64,000 nt of DNA from Euglena gracilis (Eukaryota > Euglenida > Euglenophyceae > Euglenales), in contig CP154957.1 in the NCBI GenBank assembly GCA_039621445.1, positions 7,691,114 through 7,755,113 of the forward strand, read 5' to 3'. A program made the translations under genes and the position numbers. Numbering within the stretch: position 1 is the first letter of the stretch; every line of letters begins with the position of its first letter. The notes beneath the pieces were generated by a model. It saw only the letters and a list, made by a program, of their open reading frames with translations. It made no database searches and was not told the DNA's origin. This document shows, piece after piece, positions 41,881 to 53,530 of this stretch.

Positions 41881-42862
41881 ATGAAAAATCTCAATAATAC
41901 CGGTACCTCAAACCCCTGGTCGACTCCTTGCGTCGAGGGGGGGGAAGCGGGGACGTGGGGGGGGGGGCTGGCACTTCAGTTGGGGTGGGGGGCTGGTGAG
42001 GGGGGGCCATTGGGGGGTGGGGGGGGGTGGGGGGGGGGGGGGGGGGGGGTTCGTTACTGGGGGGGGGGGAGTGTGGGGGGGTGGGGGGGGGGGGGGGGGG
42101 GGGCCTTGGGGGGGGGGGGGGGGTGGGGGGGGGGTGGGGGGGCGGGGGGGGGGGGGGGGGGGGGGAAGGGTGTTGGGGGGGGGGGTCCTGGGGTTGGGGG
42201 GGGGGGGCCTGCGTTGGAGGGGGGGGGGGGTGGATTTTTAATAATGGGCTGGGTTTTCCAAAGTGTCAGAAGTTTTGTTGTTTTTGGCTGGGATTGGGGT
42301 CTGGTGGGGTTGTGTGTGGGCTGGGGGGTGGTGTTTTCGGTAAGAGGATATTTGTCCTTTTTAAATTTGGGGTTATTTTTTGATTTGGAGTTTTTTTTTG
42401 TTTTTTTTGGGTTTGATGTTTAGGGTATCGTCAACGCGGGTTGACGGGTGTTGTTTGTCCGACTTGGGTGAGGGGGGGGGGGGGAAAATGGGGGGGGGTG
42501 AAGCTAGATAAAATTCGTGGGGGGGGTTGGTGGGGGGGGCTGTGTGAGGGGGATAGACTGGGGGGGTGTTTAGTGGTTTGGTTTTTTTGTTTTTTTTCGG
42601 TGGTTTTTTTGGTTGTTGTTGGGGTGGGTGTGTGGGTTGCGGTTTGGTTGGGTGGTGTTGGGGTGTGGGGGGGGTGGTTGTTGGTTTTTTCTTGGGGGCT
42701 ATGTGTTTTGGTTGAGGATCGTGGCGGGGGGGGGGGGGGGTGTTGTTGTGAGGTTTTTGGGTTTTTTTTTTGTTCATTGTTTGTGTTTTGTTGATGTTTC
42801 AGGTTTTGAAGGTGTTTGGTTGCTTATTTTGGGATGAAAAAAACAATGCGGAAAAATATAGG
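41881..42862 (+). repeat. G/T-dominated degenerate copy of 40098-41880
   Basis: Starts ATGAAAAATCTCAATAATAC like 40098, then keeps sparse landmarks of that sequence in order (GGTCGACTCCTTGCGTC, GTCAACGCGG, GAAGCTAGATAAAATTCG, GAAGGTGTTTGGTTG), while nearly all A and C in between become G or T and the length halves. Copy A has nothing here (join at about 8752). Most likely a low-quality read used to close an assembly problem. The open frames in it (Gly- and Val-rich, or Pro-rich on the other strand) are meaningless. Confidence 0.8.
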
Positions 42863-42902
42863 TTTTAGTCCAGGGCTGGTTGTAATCAATAATGACATTG
42901 TT

Positions 42903-43016
42903 GACAGGTGTTGCTGTTCTTCTTGGTGTACTGGTGTTGCAATCCCTCCCGGTTGAGGCTGCCCTGTGCGAGAGCAGCGCGATGCGCTGCGTGCCATCGC
43001 GCCGCAGCACCGGCAC
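42903..43016 (-). CDS. Candidate PAC-like exon (copy B)
   Basis: Same as 8800-8913, including the leftover family 2 end that abuts it at 43017. Confidence 0.38.
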
Positions 43017-43139
43017 CAGGCTTCTTTTTAAGACTGGGGGGTCCCCCCAACCCACATGGCGCAGGACCCAGCTCGGGTAAAAAAATCCCCAAAACCTCTC
43101 ATTTTCATCATTTCTCATTTTTCACCATTCCTTGTTGCG

Positions 43140-43380
43140 GATGATAAAGATGATGAGAAATAGAGCGAACTCATTTGTTCGCAAATATTGATATAAAAAA
43201 AGGTATTGATGATGATTATGATAAATTATAATCACAGTCATAAGCATACGCATAATAATTGAAGTGATGCACTATGCTTGCCTGCCTCCATCTCTTTCCG
43301 GGTTTCAACATGCGCCACCAGTTTGCCTTTGCATCAGCCGGGGAACAGCAACAGGTCTCCGCCAAAAAGTCTGGTTCTGG
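43140..43380. repeat. Inverted partner of 51935-52165 (copy B)
   Basis: Counterpart of 9037-9275; its inverted partner is at about 51935-52165. Confidence 0.72.
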
Positions 43381-44073
43381 GCAAAAAATTTGAAAATCAG
43401 GTCCGTGACAAAGAAAAACCCCCTCAAAAACCACAACTCCCTGTCATTTTGCCATGAATTCAAAAAACTCAAAAAAAACTTGAACCTCAACCCAGACCCC
43501 TGGCAAAAGACCCCCCAGGGGGGGGCTCAGCCCCAAACCTGGGTTCCGAGTATTGGGGGGGGGTGAACCAGGTGGGTCAAACCTCCCCCTTCTACCTCGC
43601 CAGTTACTTACCTCTGCAGGACTTAAAAAAAACTTTCAATTCAGGGTCTGCCGAGGGGAAGATTCCTGTGAAAACTTGTTGAAAGAATTTTTGGAGACAA
43701 TGCCAATATTTCACATTTCGTTCCTAAAATACACAACAAAAACACATCTTTATATAAAAAAATACACCAAATTTTTGTTTCCATATTTTATTACACTTTT
43801 CTCATTGTTACTTCATCACAATTGTATCGTGAAATTCTGGTGAATTTTTGAACTCAAAGAAAAACAGAAGAAAAACAAATGGAGCGACTTAACTTTAAAT
43901 GGAAAAAATCCTTGTGCTGTTCATGTTCTTCAAAAAATGAAACGGGAAACAACGTACCCCAAATAGAAGTCCCCCGCTCTCGGTTTAGACCAACGGTCTG
44001 AATAGTAGCCCTGGGGGACTTCCATTCGGGGATGGGGGGGGGCAGTTTTTTCCATTCCTTTGTAAAATTCTTG

Positions 44074-44128
<55 letters not shown>

Positions 44129-44173
44129 CACACATATGTATATATATAGTTGGGAGTGGGGGGGGTGGGTTTG

Positions 44174-44315
44174 TTGCGTTAAATGATGGAATAGGGTTAG
44201 GTGCGCGACTTAAGCTTAGTGTTACGCCTAACTTGTACACCGAACACCCGTCTATAAGTAAGGCCTAACCCTAAGCCTAACTCGCGCACCTAACCCTACT
44301 CCATCATTAACGCAA
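44174..44315. mobile_element. Fold-back element (copy B)
   Basis: Counterpart of 10080-10221. The arms have a few more mismatches here (for example GACTTAAGCTTAGTGTTACG). Confidence 0.78.
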
Positions 44316-45760
44316 AAAAATTACCTTGACCCCCCCTCCCGAGTATGTTGCAGAGAAAATTTAAAATAATGACTTGTATTGTTTTTGCTCATTAGTTGAA
44401 AATATTTTTATCTTTTAGAAATTTTATATCAGAATTGAACTTGATAAAATTCAACAACGCTCCCTACATCAAAAAAAATGCACCAAATCTCATTTTCTTC
44501 CTCAAAATTGATAAAAATTCCAAACAGTTGATTTCTTATTTTGTTTTCTATTCTAAAAGTGTTTCGAGAGTTCTTTCCGGAAATACTGTTGCTTTTTGTG
44601 TCTGAAGGGGGAGCTTCTATGGGCAAATGGTCAAAAACCGAGGGGTGGGACGAAACTGTTCGGGGGGTGCTTCTGTTCAGGGGTGGGGTGAAAAATTGCA
44701 AAAAAGCAGGAAAATTAATAAAAACATCATACCTACCCCCCCCCCCCCCCGGGAAACTGTCACCTGACAGGTTGGCCAGTACCGGGGACCCTGACAACTT
44801 CCTATCATGACAGGTTGGCCGGTACCAGGGACCCTGACAGTTTCCCAGGTAGGGCATTTCAAGGGAAAATCAATGAAAAATGACCCTGACAGGTTGGCCG
44901 GTGCCGGGGACCCTGACAGTTTCCCGGGTGGGACCCTGACAGGTTCTCGGGCATGACAGTTTCCCGGGGGGAGAGGCTTCTTTGGAAAATGATGTTTTTT
45001 TGATGAGAAAAACATCATTCACTTTAATGAAAAAAATAATTTTGAGTTTCAAATTGCATTTGAAATTAGGTCAACCACATTCAAAAGAAGAAAATATACG
45101 TTTTTATCCCTTCACATTTGGTTTCAGCACAACTCAAACTTTGGGAACCCTTGTGAACAACTTTGAAAAAACATTTTCTTTGAAAAATAAATTTTATCAA
45201 AAAGGAACTCAACAGAAACGATCAAAAATGTAATTCTGAAGGAAAACAAAAACTGCAAGATATGCAAGATATGCAAAATAATAGACAAGAGATGGCAAAC
45301 TAGAGAGAAAATGCAGCGTTTTGGCATCTCTTGTGGCGTCAAGCCTGAATAAAAACCTTCGCGATTTTGGCTTTCAGTCGAGGGGGCGGTCCGACCCCCT
45401 CCCAACATCTGGGGGGTGACATGGTCAGGATCCCCCCAACCACCTCCCCCCCAAAGCCCAATGAACACTAAATGACGATCTTTTTTTTTTACCGGGGGGG
45501 GGGCAAAATTTTTGCCCTAGAGAAAATTTGCACGGACAAATTTCGCGGAAACAAAACCCGCGAAATATTTCCGGACATTTTTAAGGAATCCCGCGAAATT
45601 TTTCGTCCGCAAAATTTGTCACCGCAAAATTTCTCTAGAACAAAATCCCCCCCCCTCCCCGGAAGCCGGTCAGGACTGGGACGTCAATTGGGTATGGGTT
45701 GTTTGGGCGTTTGTGTTGGTACTGGGTATTTATGTGGCATTTTTTCCCCCGGGTCCGGGC

Positions 45761-45878
45761 CAGGCTGTTATTTACCAACCCCGGGGGGGGGGTCCGGAGT
45801 GCCTATGAGTGCCTGCCCAGGCAGGCACTACCCCCCCCCCCCCCGGGTGGGGTCGGCACCCGACTAAAATACAGCCTG
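45761..45878. mobile_element. Family 1 MITE (copy B)
   Basis: Counterpart of 11667-11789 and 12408-12516. Target duplication GTCCGGGC at 45753-45760 and 45879-45886. Only one copy here because B lacks the extra unit. Confidence 0.88.
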
Positions 45879-45932
45879 GTCCGGGCACCACCTCTTCACT
45901 GGGCAAGGGTGTTCGTTAGACATAGGGGATAC

Positions 45933-46108
45933 CTTAATACTGAAGGTCTTCAAATGGAGCCCTGCCTCCAAGCCAAAAAGCCGCCCGCCCGGCACCTCGC
46001 GGCTGCCGCCGAGCACCACGCAGGCCCCCGTCCGGATGTGGCGCCGCAGGAAGTGGTCGTGCTGCCCCGCGTACGGCTGCGGCATCCGCCCCGCCCCACT
46101 GCTGCGGC
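45933..46108 (-). CDS. PAS domain 1, second half (copy B)
   Basis: Counterpart of 12571-12746 with intact frame and the same splice borders: MPQPYAGQHDHFLRRHI, RTGACVVLGGSREV, GRLFGLEAGL. The Arg to Cys change in the GAR/GAC position is at a site that varies in PAS domains. Confidence 0.75.
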
Positions 46109-46516
46109 CTGTGTGCATAAAACGCAAACACTGACACCCCCGCCAGCCTGGGCGAGGGGGTGTAAACCCTCCCCCCAAATAATACCCCCCCCCCTCAGGG
46201 TCCGACTTCGGCGACCGGGTTAATACCCCCCCCCCCCCAGTTTCGGGCCGAAGGCCCGGATTTTGACCTGAAAATGTAGGTAAAAATCACAATCTCTGAC
46301 AACAATTTACAAAAAAAAATGATTTCTCTGATCATCTGACCTCCAAAAAAATGCTAAATCTCATAAGAAAGTACAAAAAATGACCCCAAAGGGGGGTTTT
46401 GGCGCTATTTTGGCTCCTACAGGACTTCGAAGGATTTCGAAAATTTTGGGGTGCTATTACCCCCCCCCCAAATAACCCCCCCCCCTCGGGCCGGGACTTA
46501 GGGCGAAAAAATGATA

Positions 46517-46828
46517 CCTACCCCCCCCCCCCCCGGGAAACTGTCACCTGACAGGTTGGCCGGTACCGGGGACCCTGACAACTTCCTATACTGACAGGTT
46601 GGCCAGTACCAGGGACCCTGACAGTTTCCCGGGCGGGACCCTGACAGTTTCCCGGGTAGGGCATTTCAAGGGAAAGTCAATGAAAAATGACCCTGACAGG
46701 TTGGCCGGTACCGGGGACCCTGACAACTTCCTATACTGACAGGTTGGCCGGTACCGGGGACCCTGACAGTTTCCCGGGCGGGACCCTGACAGGTTCTCGG
46801 GCATGACAGTTTCCCGGGGGGGGGTAGG
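46517..46828. mobile_element. Copy-B-specific 312-bp element with TA target duplication
   Basis: Inverted ends CCTACCCCC and GGGGGTAGG, flanked on both sides by TA (46515-46516 and 46829-46830). Copy A has the empty site AATAA-TA-CCCCGGGG at 13136-13137. The interior is built of repeats of TGACAGGTTGGCCGGTACC and CCCTGACAGTTTCCCGGG. A TA duplication is the Tc1/mariner habit. Older relatives: 10639-10879 and 14688-14850. Confidence 0.85.
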
Positions 46829-47536
46829 TACCCCGGGAAGGTATTATTTGGGGGGGTTTCCTTGAAAAATTTTCCTCTTTCTTTTTGCATTGGAGTCGAA
46901 AAATTTTTAGAAGGTTTCAGAAGTTTAGAAGATTTGTTGAGTTTTTTTTTTAAAGAATATTTTTGGAAGGTGAGAGTTTGGTTTTTTTTTTTTACCAGCC
47001 GGGGTGAGGGGGGTATCCGGCGAGGCCTCGGGAAAATTCCCCTCTACCTTGGGTGTCCACTGTTTAACATCCATCCCTCCAAGAACCTGGGATGGGCAAA
47101 GCCAGAAATTCGGGCTGGCTCGCCACCCCCCCCCCCCCCCCCCCCCCCCGAGGGCTGGACCCTGGCTGACCCTGAGTGGGCTGGGCCGGGCCGAACTCAG
47201 ACAATTGTCCAAAAAAATGGCCTGCACAACACAGTGGTGAAAAAAATGGGCATCTTGAGACCCCCCCCCCCAATACCTCAAAAGCCCGAAACATCGTTTT
47301 GGGCCATTTTGAACACGTTCGCCAAAAGTTTTCGAATATTCTGCCGGAAATTTATCTACGTAACACCTGATAACTACCTGATAATAATAACTGCCTGATA
47401 ACCTGACAAATCCTTGGGGGGATGACACTTTCTGGGGGGGATAGCCGGGGGGGGGGGTAATTGATTGATGTCGTGTGGAGAAGAATCCACACGCGGACCC
47501 ACTCCCCAGCCGGGTGCAGCACGGCAGCAGGGCGGC

Positions 47537-47626
47537 CAGTACGCGGACGTTCTCCTGCAGCAGTTCGGCGGGCTGGTACCCGAAGAACTGGCACAGGCTG
47601 CGGTTGACCCACAGGATGGGGCCATC
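47537..47626 (-). CDS. PAS domain 1, first half (copy B)
   Basis: Counterpart of 13827-13916; the coding block is unchanged, while the flanks differ (CATGGCAGCAGG against CACGGCAGCAGG downstream, and a 6-base difference upstream near 47655). Confidence 0.77.
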
Positions 47627-47664
47627 CCCCCCCCCCCGCCACCACAGTGGCAGGGCCTCTGGAA

Positions 47665-47965
47665 CATACCATTGCTTAGCGACCCCCGGGGGGGGGGTCA
47701 CTTTCCACTCTGAACAAAAACCAATAAGGCAAGTCACTTCACCCCCCCCCCTCTCCCCGGGGATCGGCCAATCTTCAGGAGGCAATGAAATTTTGCCAAA
47801 AAGTCGCAAAAATTCCAAAAAAATATCCGGCACCTTCGGCGCAGGCCAGCCACTTTTTCATTTTCGGGCCTACCCCCCCCCAAAAAAACTGACTGACTGG
47901 TCCAAAAAACCAGTCAGTCACCAGTGAGGAGTCACCAGTCAGGACAGGTGTTAAGCAATGGTATG
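47665..47965. mobile_element. Family 3 MITE (copy B)
   Basis: Counterpart of 13953-14246. Flanks CTCTGGAA and CTCTGGAG, as in copy A. Confidence 0.85.
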
Positions 47966-48579
47966 CTCTGGAGCCCAGGCTGCAGGGATGGGGAGGTTGG
48001 ACGACATGACAGTGGCAACAACCCGCAAACCCCTGAACAACGCCGCCTTGCCGGTGGGATGTCCCCAAATTGGAGGCCCCCCCCACCAAAAAGAGCCCAC
48101 TTTCTTAACTGTTTAAAAGACGGGGGGTTGACAGTTTGCCTTCCCCCCCCGTCACCAATTTACCGCTGGGGCAAGGAATGAGTTCCACTGACGTTTTTCC
48201 AGCATGCGATTTCCACGTGCTGACTTTTTTTTCTCGGAGTTTGGCATGATTGCCCCCAGGACACTGGACATCCTCCGCCCCAGTGGGACATATGCCATTT
48301 CTTGGGTTGCGAAAATGAAGCATTCAAAGCCCCAAATGCTCAGCCTTATGGTTACCAGGCGCCCACCCCCCACCCCCTTCGCCCCCTTTCAGGGTGAAGA
48401 CTTTCCACATACCTACCCCTCCCCAGAAAACTGTCACCTGACAGGTTGGCCAGTGCCGGGGACCCTGAAAACTTCCAACCCTGACAGGCTGGCCGGCAAC
48501 GGGGACCCTGACAGTTTCCCGGGCGGGACCCTGACAGGACAGTTCCATGAAGTTTCCCGGGGGGGGGGGGTAGCACCAG

Positions 48580-48690
48580 CCCATATTCCTGACCTCTCCG
48601 AAAAGCGGGGAGGGGATGAGTGACCCCCGTCGTGTTGATCACCACCTGCCCCTGGGGGGTGTCCAGCATCCCCGCCATGCAACCGCACTT
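48580..48690 (-). CDS. Candidate exon upstream of PAS 1 (copy B)
   Basis: Counterpart of 14855-14966: KCGCMAGMLDTPQGQVVINT after acceptor GTCCTCAG. No coding change seen. Confidence 0.48.
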
Positions 48691-48904
48691 CTGAGGACCG
48701 GCTTGGCTGTCTGAAAAGCCAGCTGGTCAGTATTTTTGTGACAAATCAAGATGCCGGCGTGCATACATGCATATGCACGCACCCCTGACAACCCCCATGG
48801 TATCTACACCCACATCCTCACCCTCACCCACACCCACCCACCCACCCACCCACAACAACAACAACAACAACACACACACACACACACGTTTGACACATCC
48901 GCAT

Positions 48905-49160
48905 CAGGCTTCTTTTTAAGCCCCCCTGGGGGGGGGAGGGAGGGGTGGTCCCCCCCACCCACCCAGGGTGGCGCGGGACCCCCCCCCCCCCCGGGGGGGG
49001 GGGGGGGGGGGCGGGGACCCCCCCCCAAATCAGGCCCGTTAAAGGCAATTTTCAAAAATTTTCGCGCCGAAAAGGTATACCGGGGGGGGGGGTACGGCCC
49101 GGACCCACCCATCCACCCCCTCCCCCCCGGGGGGGGTCTGCTGACTTAAAAAGATGCCTG
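48905..49160. mobile_element. Family 2 MITE (copy B)
   Basis: Counterpart of 15169-15466, 42 bp shorter: a stretch of A (near 15350-15390) is missing in B. Target duplication ATCCGCAT at 48897-48904 and 49161-49168. Confidence 0.9.
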
Positions 49161-49295
49161 ATCCGCATATCATGTTAAAATCTGTCTTCAGCAATGCTCC
49201 AGTGAATTGGGTGACGGGCTGGGAGAGGGACCACATCACCGGGGAAAACCAAGCAACAGCCAGAACGTTGAACGTTGAAAATTGGGCGGTCATTG

Positions 49296-49372
49296 CATGG
49301 TCCCCTCCAGCTCCGGCCGCACGAAGTCGAGTTGATCGACAGCAACGGTGGCCTGCCCCATGGGCGTGGCGG
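49296..49372 (-). CDS. Candidate short exon (copy B)
   Basis: Counterpart of 15602-15678 with the same acceptor, TTTGCAG|CCGCC, and unchanged coding block. Confidence 0.38.
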
Positions 49373-49499
49373 CTGCAAAGCAGTGCACTGGACGAGCACC
49401 ATGATACCCCCCTCCCTGGCCATGCCATGCTTGAAGGTCAAGCCTGGGGGGAAACCCTCCAACTTGCCCATCCCCCCCTGCGCTCCGTCCAGGCTGTTT

Positions 49500-49781
49500 T
49501 TTTTACCAACCCCGGGTGGGGTCCGCAGCGCCTATGGGTGCCTGCCCAGGCAGGCACTACCCCCCCCCCCCGGGGGGGGTTGGATTTCGGCCTGCGCCCA
49601 GGCACATTCCTTTGAAAATAGGCGAAGGCGCCGGGGTCTGTGCTAGGGCACTTTTGGCCGTGTGCCCTACCCCCCCCCCCCCCCCCCGGGGGAGTTGGAT
49701 CGGGAGTGCCTTGGAGTGCCTGCCCAGGCAGCCCCCCCCCCCCCCCGGGGTGGGGTCGGCACCCGACTAAAATACGGCCTG
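49500..49781. mobile_element. Family 1 MITE (copy B)
   Basis: Counterpart of 15796-16088. Flanks GCTCCGTC and GCTCGGTC. Confidence 0.85.
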
Positions 49782-51368
49782 GCTCGGTCTCCTTGGGGGG
49801 GGGGGGCACTTATCAAAATAGCTCCAAAAATGGCCTTTGTGTTTGGCCGGTAAAACAGCATCAGTGGCGGCTGGCCAGCGCTGTGCTGAAGCATTAAAAA
49901 AAGTGCCCCAGCACATTCAAGAAAAAATCCACCGGAGTGATGGGCGGAAGAAAATGGCCGCATTATGGCAAAAACGGGGCCAGTCAGGACCTGCATCCGT
50001 GGACCTCCGTCCTTCCACCCAAAGCGCAAAAAAATAAAACGGGTTCGACCTTTCAATTGTGGACCTCGTCCGACGCACAGACCAACCGTTGCCAACCCTT
50101 AGGACAGGGGGAGGGAAAAAATGCAACTTGGCCCTTCAAATTATGCAAGTCAAAAAAAAATGCAAAAAATTGCAAAAAAATGCAAAAAATGCAAAAAAAA
50201 TGCAAATTATGCAAGTTGCATATTTCCCCCCCTGCTTAGGAGAAAGGGGCAGTCAGGTTTCGATACAAGGGCATTTGGGGGGGGGTTAGATCCCCCACTG
50301 GTCCAGTAGGGGGTGGACACACCCTCCTTCCCTTCCCCCTTCCCAGGGGTGGGTCCCCAGGTTTTGAAAAACCACCTCCACGCACTACTGTTCTGGAAGG
50401 AATTCTCGAGGGCCCAAAGACCGGTGGCTGGGGCTGTCTTTCCCTGGGCTCCGATTCCCCGAATCCCGAGCGACAGACCGGGCGGCTTGTCGCACGCAGT
50501 AAGAGCGCTACACCCCCCCCGCCCCTGCCCCCCTTCCCCTCTGCCCTAAGGCAACAGGGACTTCGAAAAACGCGGCACAAATAAACACAAATAAGCACAA
50601 AAAAAATCGCAAGTTGCATGAAAAATCCTTCAGGTGACCCTGTCATGTGCACTTTCTGCTGGAGAGTACACGGAAAAAATTTCATGTCCGCCACCAAAAA
50701 TATTTCATTTTACATAAAACGTGCAATTTGTTGACCCCTAAAAAGCCAAAAAAAAGGACAAAAATTGAGAAAAATTCCGGTGTCAGGGAAAATTGGGCCA
50801 AGGTGAGGAAATTTTCAAAGTCAAACTTTTCCGGCAGAAACTGAAAAATCGCCGGGAAAAAAACACAAACAAATGCAAAAAATATTGCAAAACACACTTT
50901 TTCCAAAATCGAATTTTTTTCCAAAATCGAAAAAAAAACTTAAAAATGCCCCCCCCCCCAAGAACCCGTTTGGGTTCCTGCCCCAAGCGAAGCACCAGGC
51001 CGAAACAATTTGCTCGACAAATTCGGCCCAAAAATGCCATTTTGGGTCCTTTTTGGGCGAAAACTTGTCGGAAATGTTGAAAATTACGGCTCGAAGCGCT
51101 GGAAGGAAAAGATTTGACCTTGGGTGGGTCCTGGGTACCCGCTGGGGTCGGTCTGGACCTCCTTGGCAGCCTCCCCCACCCCGCACACCCTCCTTTAATC
51201 AAACTGTGGTGGTGGGCAGTCCTGAACAAAAAAAAACCCATCTACACGGACCGGCCTGAAGCTGACCCTTTCGCGCAACCTTTTCTTTTAGCGACCGGCA
51301 AACCCAGATTGAGGCTGCAGAGCCCGCCCGTCGGTTCAATGCGGGGAGCTGCCTTGGGCAGCGTACAC

Positions 51369-51513
51369 CTGCCGCACCACAAATGCCACGCAGCGGTCGG
51401 CGGGCAGGACCCCCGTCTCCTCTGCCTCCGCCGCCTGTAAGATGGCCTGCAACCCCTGCGCGACTCGCCCCGAGAGCAAAGCCGGTCTCAACCATTTCAC
51501 ATTGGGGTGGGGA
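51369..51513 (-). CDS. Candidate helical exon (copy B)
   Basis: Counterpart of 17676-17820 with the same donor; His of the VLPAHRC stretch becomes Asp. Confidence 0.5.
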
Positions 51514-51787
51514 GGTAGCTCAGGGCACAAAATAAAATCGTCTGGCTGGGGGGAAAGTTGCTGGTTGGGGGGGGGGGTTCTGACAGAACGCCCCAACCTA
51601 CTACAGGGGACTGGGTGACCAAAAGACGGCAAAAAAAGAGAGACGTCAAAAAAAACACTTGAGACGTTAAAAGATAAAAATGGAAAGCAAATTTTGCGAT
51701 GGTGCAAAACAGAACACAAACAACAACAAAAGCCTCCCTCCCCGCTTGCCCCCCCCCCGGCTCTCTGCTCTCTCTGCCAAGGAAGAC

Positions 51788-51888
51788 CTTGCACAGGAAG
51801 CGCCGCAGCCACCACGCGAAACCAACCCACAGCCCGCCAAGCGCGGCAACAGAAAGGCTGGCAAACAGCGCTGGGTACCACCGGGCAA
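51788..51888 (-). CDS. Membrane-spanning exon 2 (copy B)
   Basis: Counterpart of 18094-18194; both base differences are synonymous in the hydrophobic frame and both splice borders are kept. Confidence 0.66.
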
Positions 51889-52442
51889 CTGCAGCAGGGG
51901 GGCCACCGCAGCAACAGGCCCGCTCTCAGACAGCGGAGACCCGTCGCTGTTCCCCCGCTGATGCAAAAGCAAACTGGTGGCGCGCGTGCAAACCCGGAAA
52001 GAGATGGGGCAGGCAAACACAGTGCATCACTGCAATTATTATGTTTATGCTTATGACTGTGATTATAATTTATCATAATCATCATCAATACCTTTTTTAT
52101 ATCAATACTTGCGAACAAATGAGTTCGCTCTATTTCTCATCATCTTTATCATCCACATCCTCATCCTCATCCTCATCCTCATCATCATGAGCCGGAAGGG
52201 GGACATTTTCATTCAGCTTTGCGAGGGGTTTCTTGTTCTTGTCTCCCCTCCCCACGCACAGCCGAGCAGACATGGCTTTCCTCTTGAGCGACCCTTGGTG
52301 GTTTGCCAGGGAACCTCTCCCCCCGAAAATGCATATGGAAGGTTGTTGAAGAAGCTACTGGCGAGACAGGGATAGCAAGATACGGCACCATGTGGTGCTT
52401 TGGGCTCAGCCATGGGGGCTCTCCTGTCGGCCGACCACTCAC

Positions 52443-52577
52443 ACAGAACAACCCCGCGGCGACCGCGACCAGCGTCAGCGTTGGGGCGGCCAAGGGGCCG
52501 GCAAGGGTCCCGGCCAAACGCCCGACGTTTCCGGCAAACCCCAGGCTTCCTAACAGGGACTTTGTTAGGAGGCCCAT
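52443..52577 (-). CDS. Membrane-spanning exon 1 (copy B)
   Basis: Counterpart of 18749-18883, 135 bp, with identical borders (GCAG|ATGGGC and TGT|GTGAGT) and no change. Confidence 0.68.
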
Positions 52578-52604
52578 CTGCAGGGGCCCCTGGTTTTACT
52601 AACC

Positions 52605-52795
52605 CGGAGGGTCAGCCAGAGTTTGGAGTGAGCGCTGCACGGCTGATTTCTCCGCCACACTTGATGACCAGAGTTGCGGCTGGTATACGGCATTTCTCTC
52701 TTCTGGGGGAGACAAATGATCCAAAAATGTTTCCAAACGTCCTTTTTTTTGCAACGAAGTCCCAATTGAACCCATCCCTCAGGGGGTCAAATCGG
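52605..52795 (-). CDS. Candidate exon upstream of the membrane segment (copy B)
   Basis: Counterpart of 18911-19101. One change in FGSFVPP (Pro to Ser), which may already lie in the intron if the donor is at TCATTT|GTC. Confidence 0.42.
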
Positions 52796-53300
52796 CTGCA
52801 AATACAGCAGGGGAGTGGCAAAATTATATGAATGGATTATTTTTGGGAGCGATTTTTTTCCGGCAGTTTTTTTTTCACTCCAACGCCGCACCTTGGACAA
52901 GAAAATTTTATTTATGTGCTAAAAATGCATCTGGTGTTTTAAATGGGCAGAAATGATGGCATTAATTTGGTGCAGAATACAGGGGGGAATCTGCAACAAA
53001 AGGCCCCTCAAAATATTTGATGCAAAAAAAGCAAAGAATCTGCAACAAAAGGCCCCTCAAAATATTTGATGCAAAAAAAGCAAAGGAATGCAAAGAAATG
53101 CATGTTACATGTAATTTCTTTTACATATATATAACATATTTACAGGAGCTCCCCGGGCGGTGGACTATTCAGCTGGAGAGGAAAATTTCACCTACTCTGG
53201 GGAAAACTTTTCAGTTTGCAACATTTTTTGTTATGCAACACGGTGCATGCTTTGAACAAATTTTTGTGCTTTTGTTTGTTTTTCACAGGACAATGAACGC

Positions 53301-53530
53301 GTAGACAAAATATTGTCTTGAAAATTTTCCAAAAATGCCCCCAAAAAAGGTCAAAACAACACCGAAAGGGTACTGCATCAAAAGAAAGCGTGGCGCATAC
53401 TTGCGAGGTGACAAGGTTTTGGTTGCCAATTGCATGCACTGGAGATTCATCATGCGACTACTGTTAATGTGAATTCGGTCCAAAACGTGCAGTGCGCAAC
53501 TTTCAATTGACTGGTGGTAGGGCACTTTAC
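53301..53530 (-). CDS. Candidate exon with hydrophobic end (copy B)
   Basis: Counterpart of 19613-19842 with the same acceptor; only the T-rich tail differs. Confidence 0.3.

Noticed and set aside
41833-42794. Gly-rich, Val-rich and Pro-rich open frames in the G-rich block
   Set aside because: The block is a degenerate, probably misread copy of neighbouring DNA; stops are absent only because A and C are depleted.
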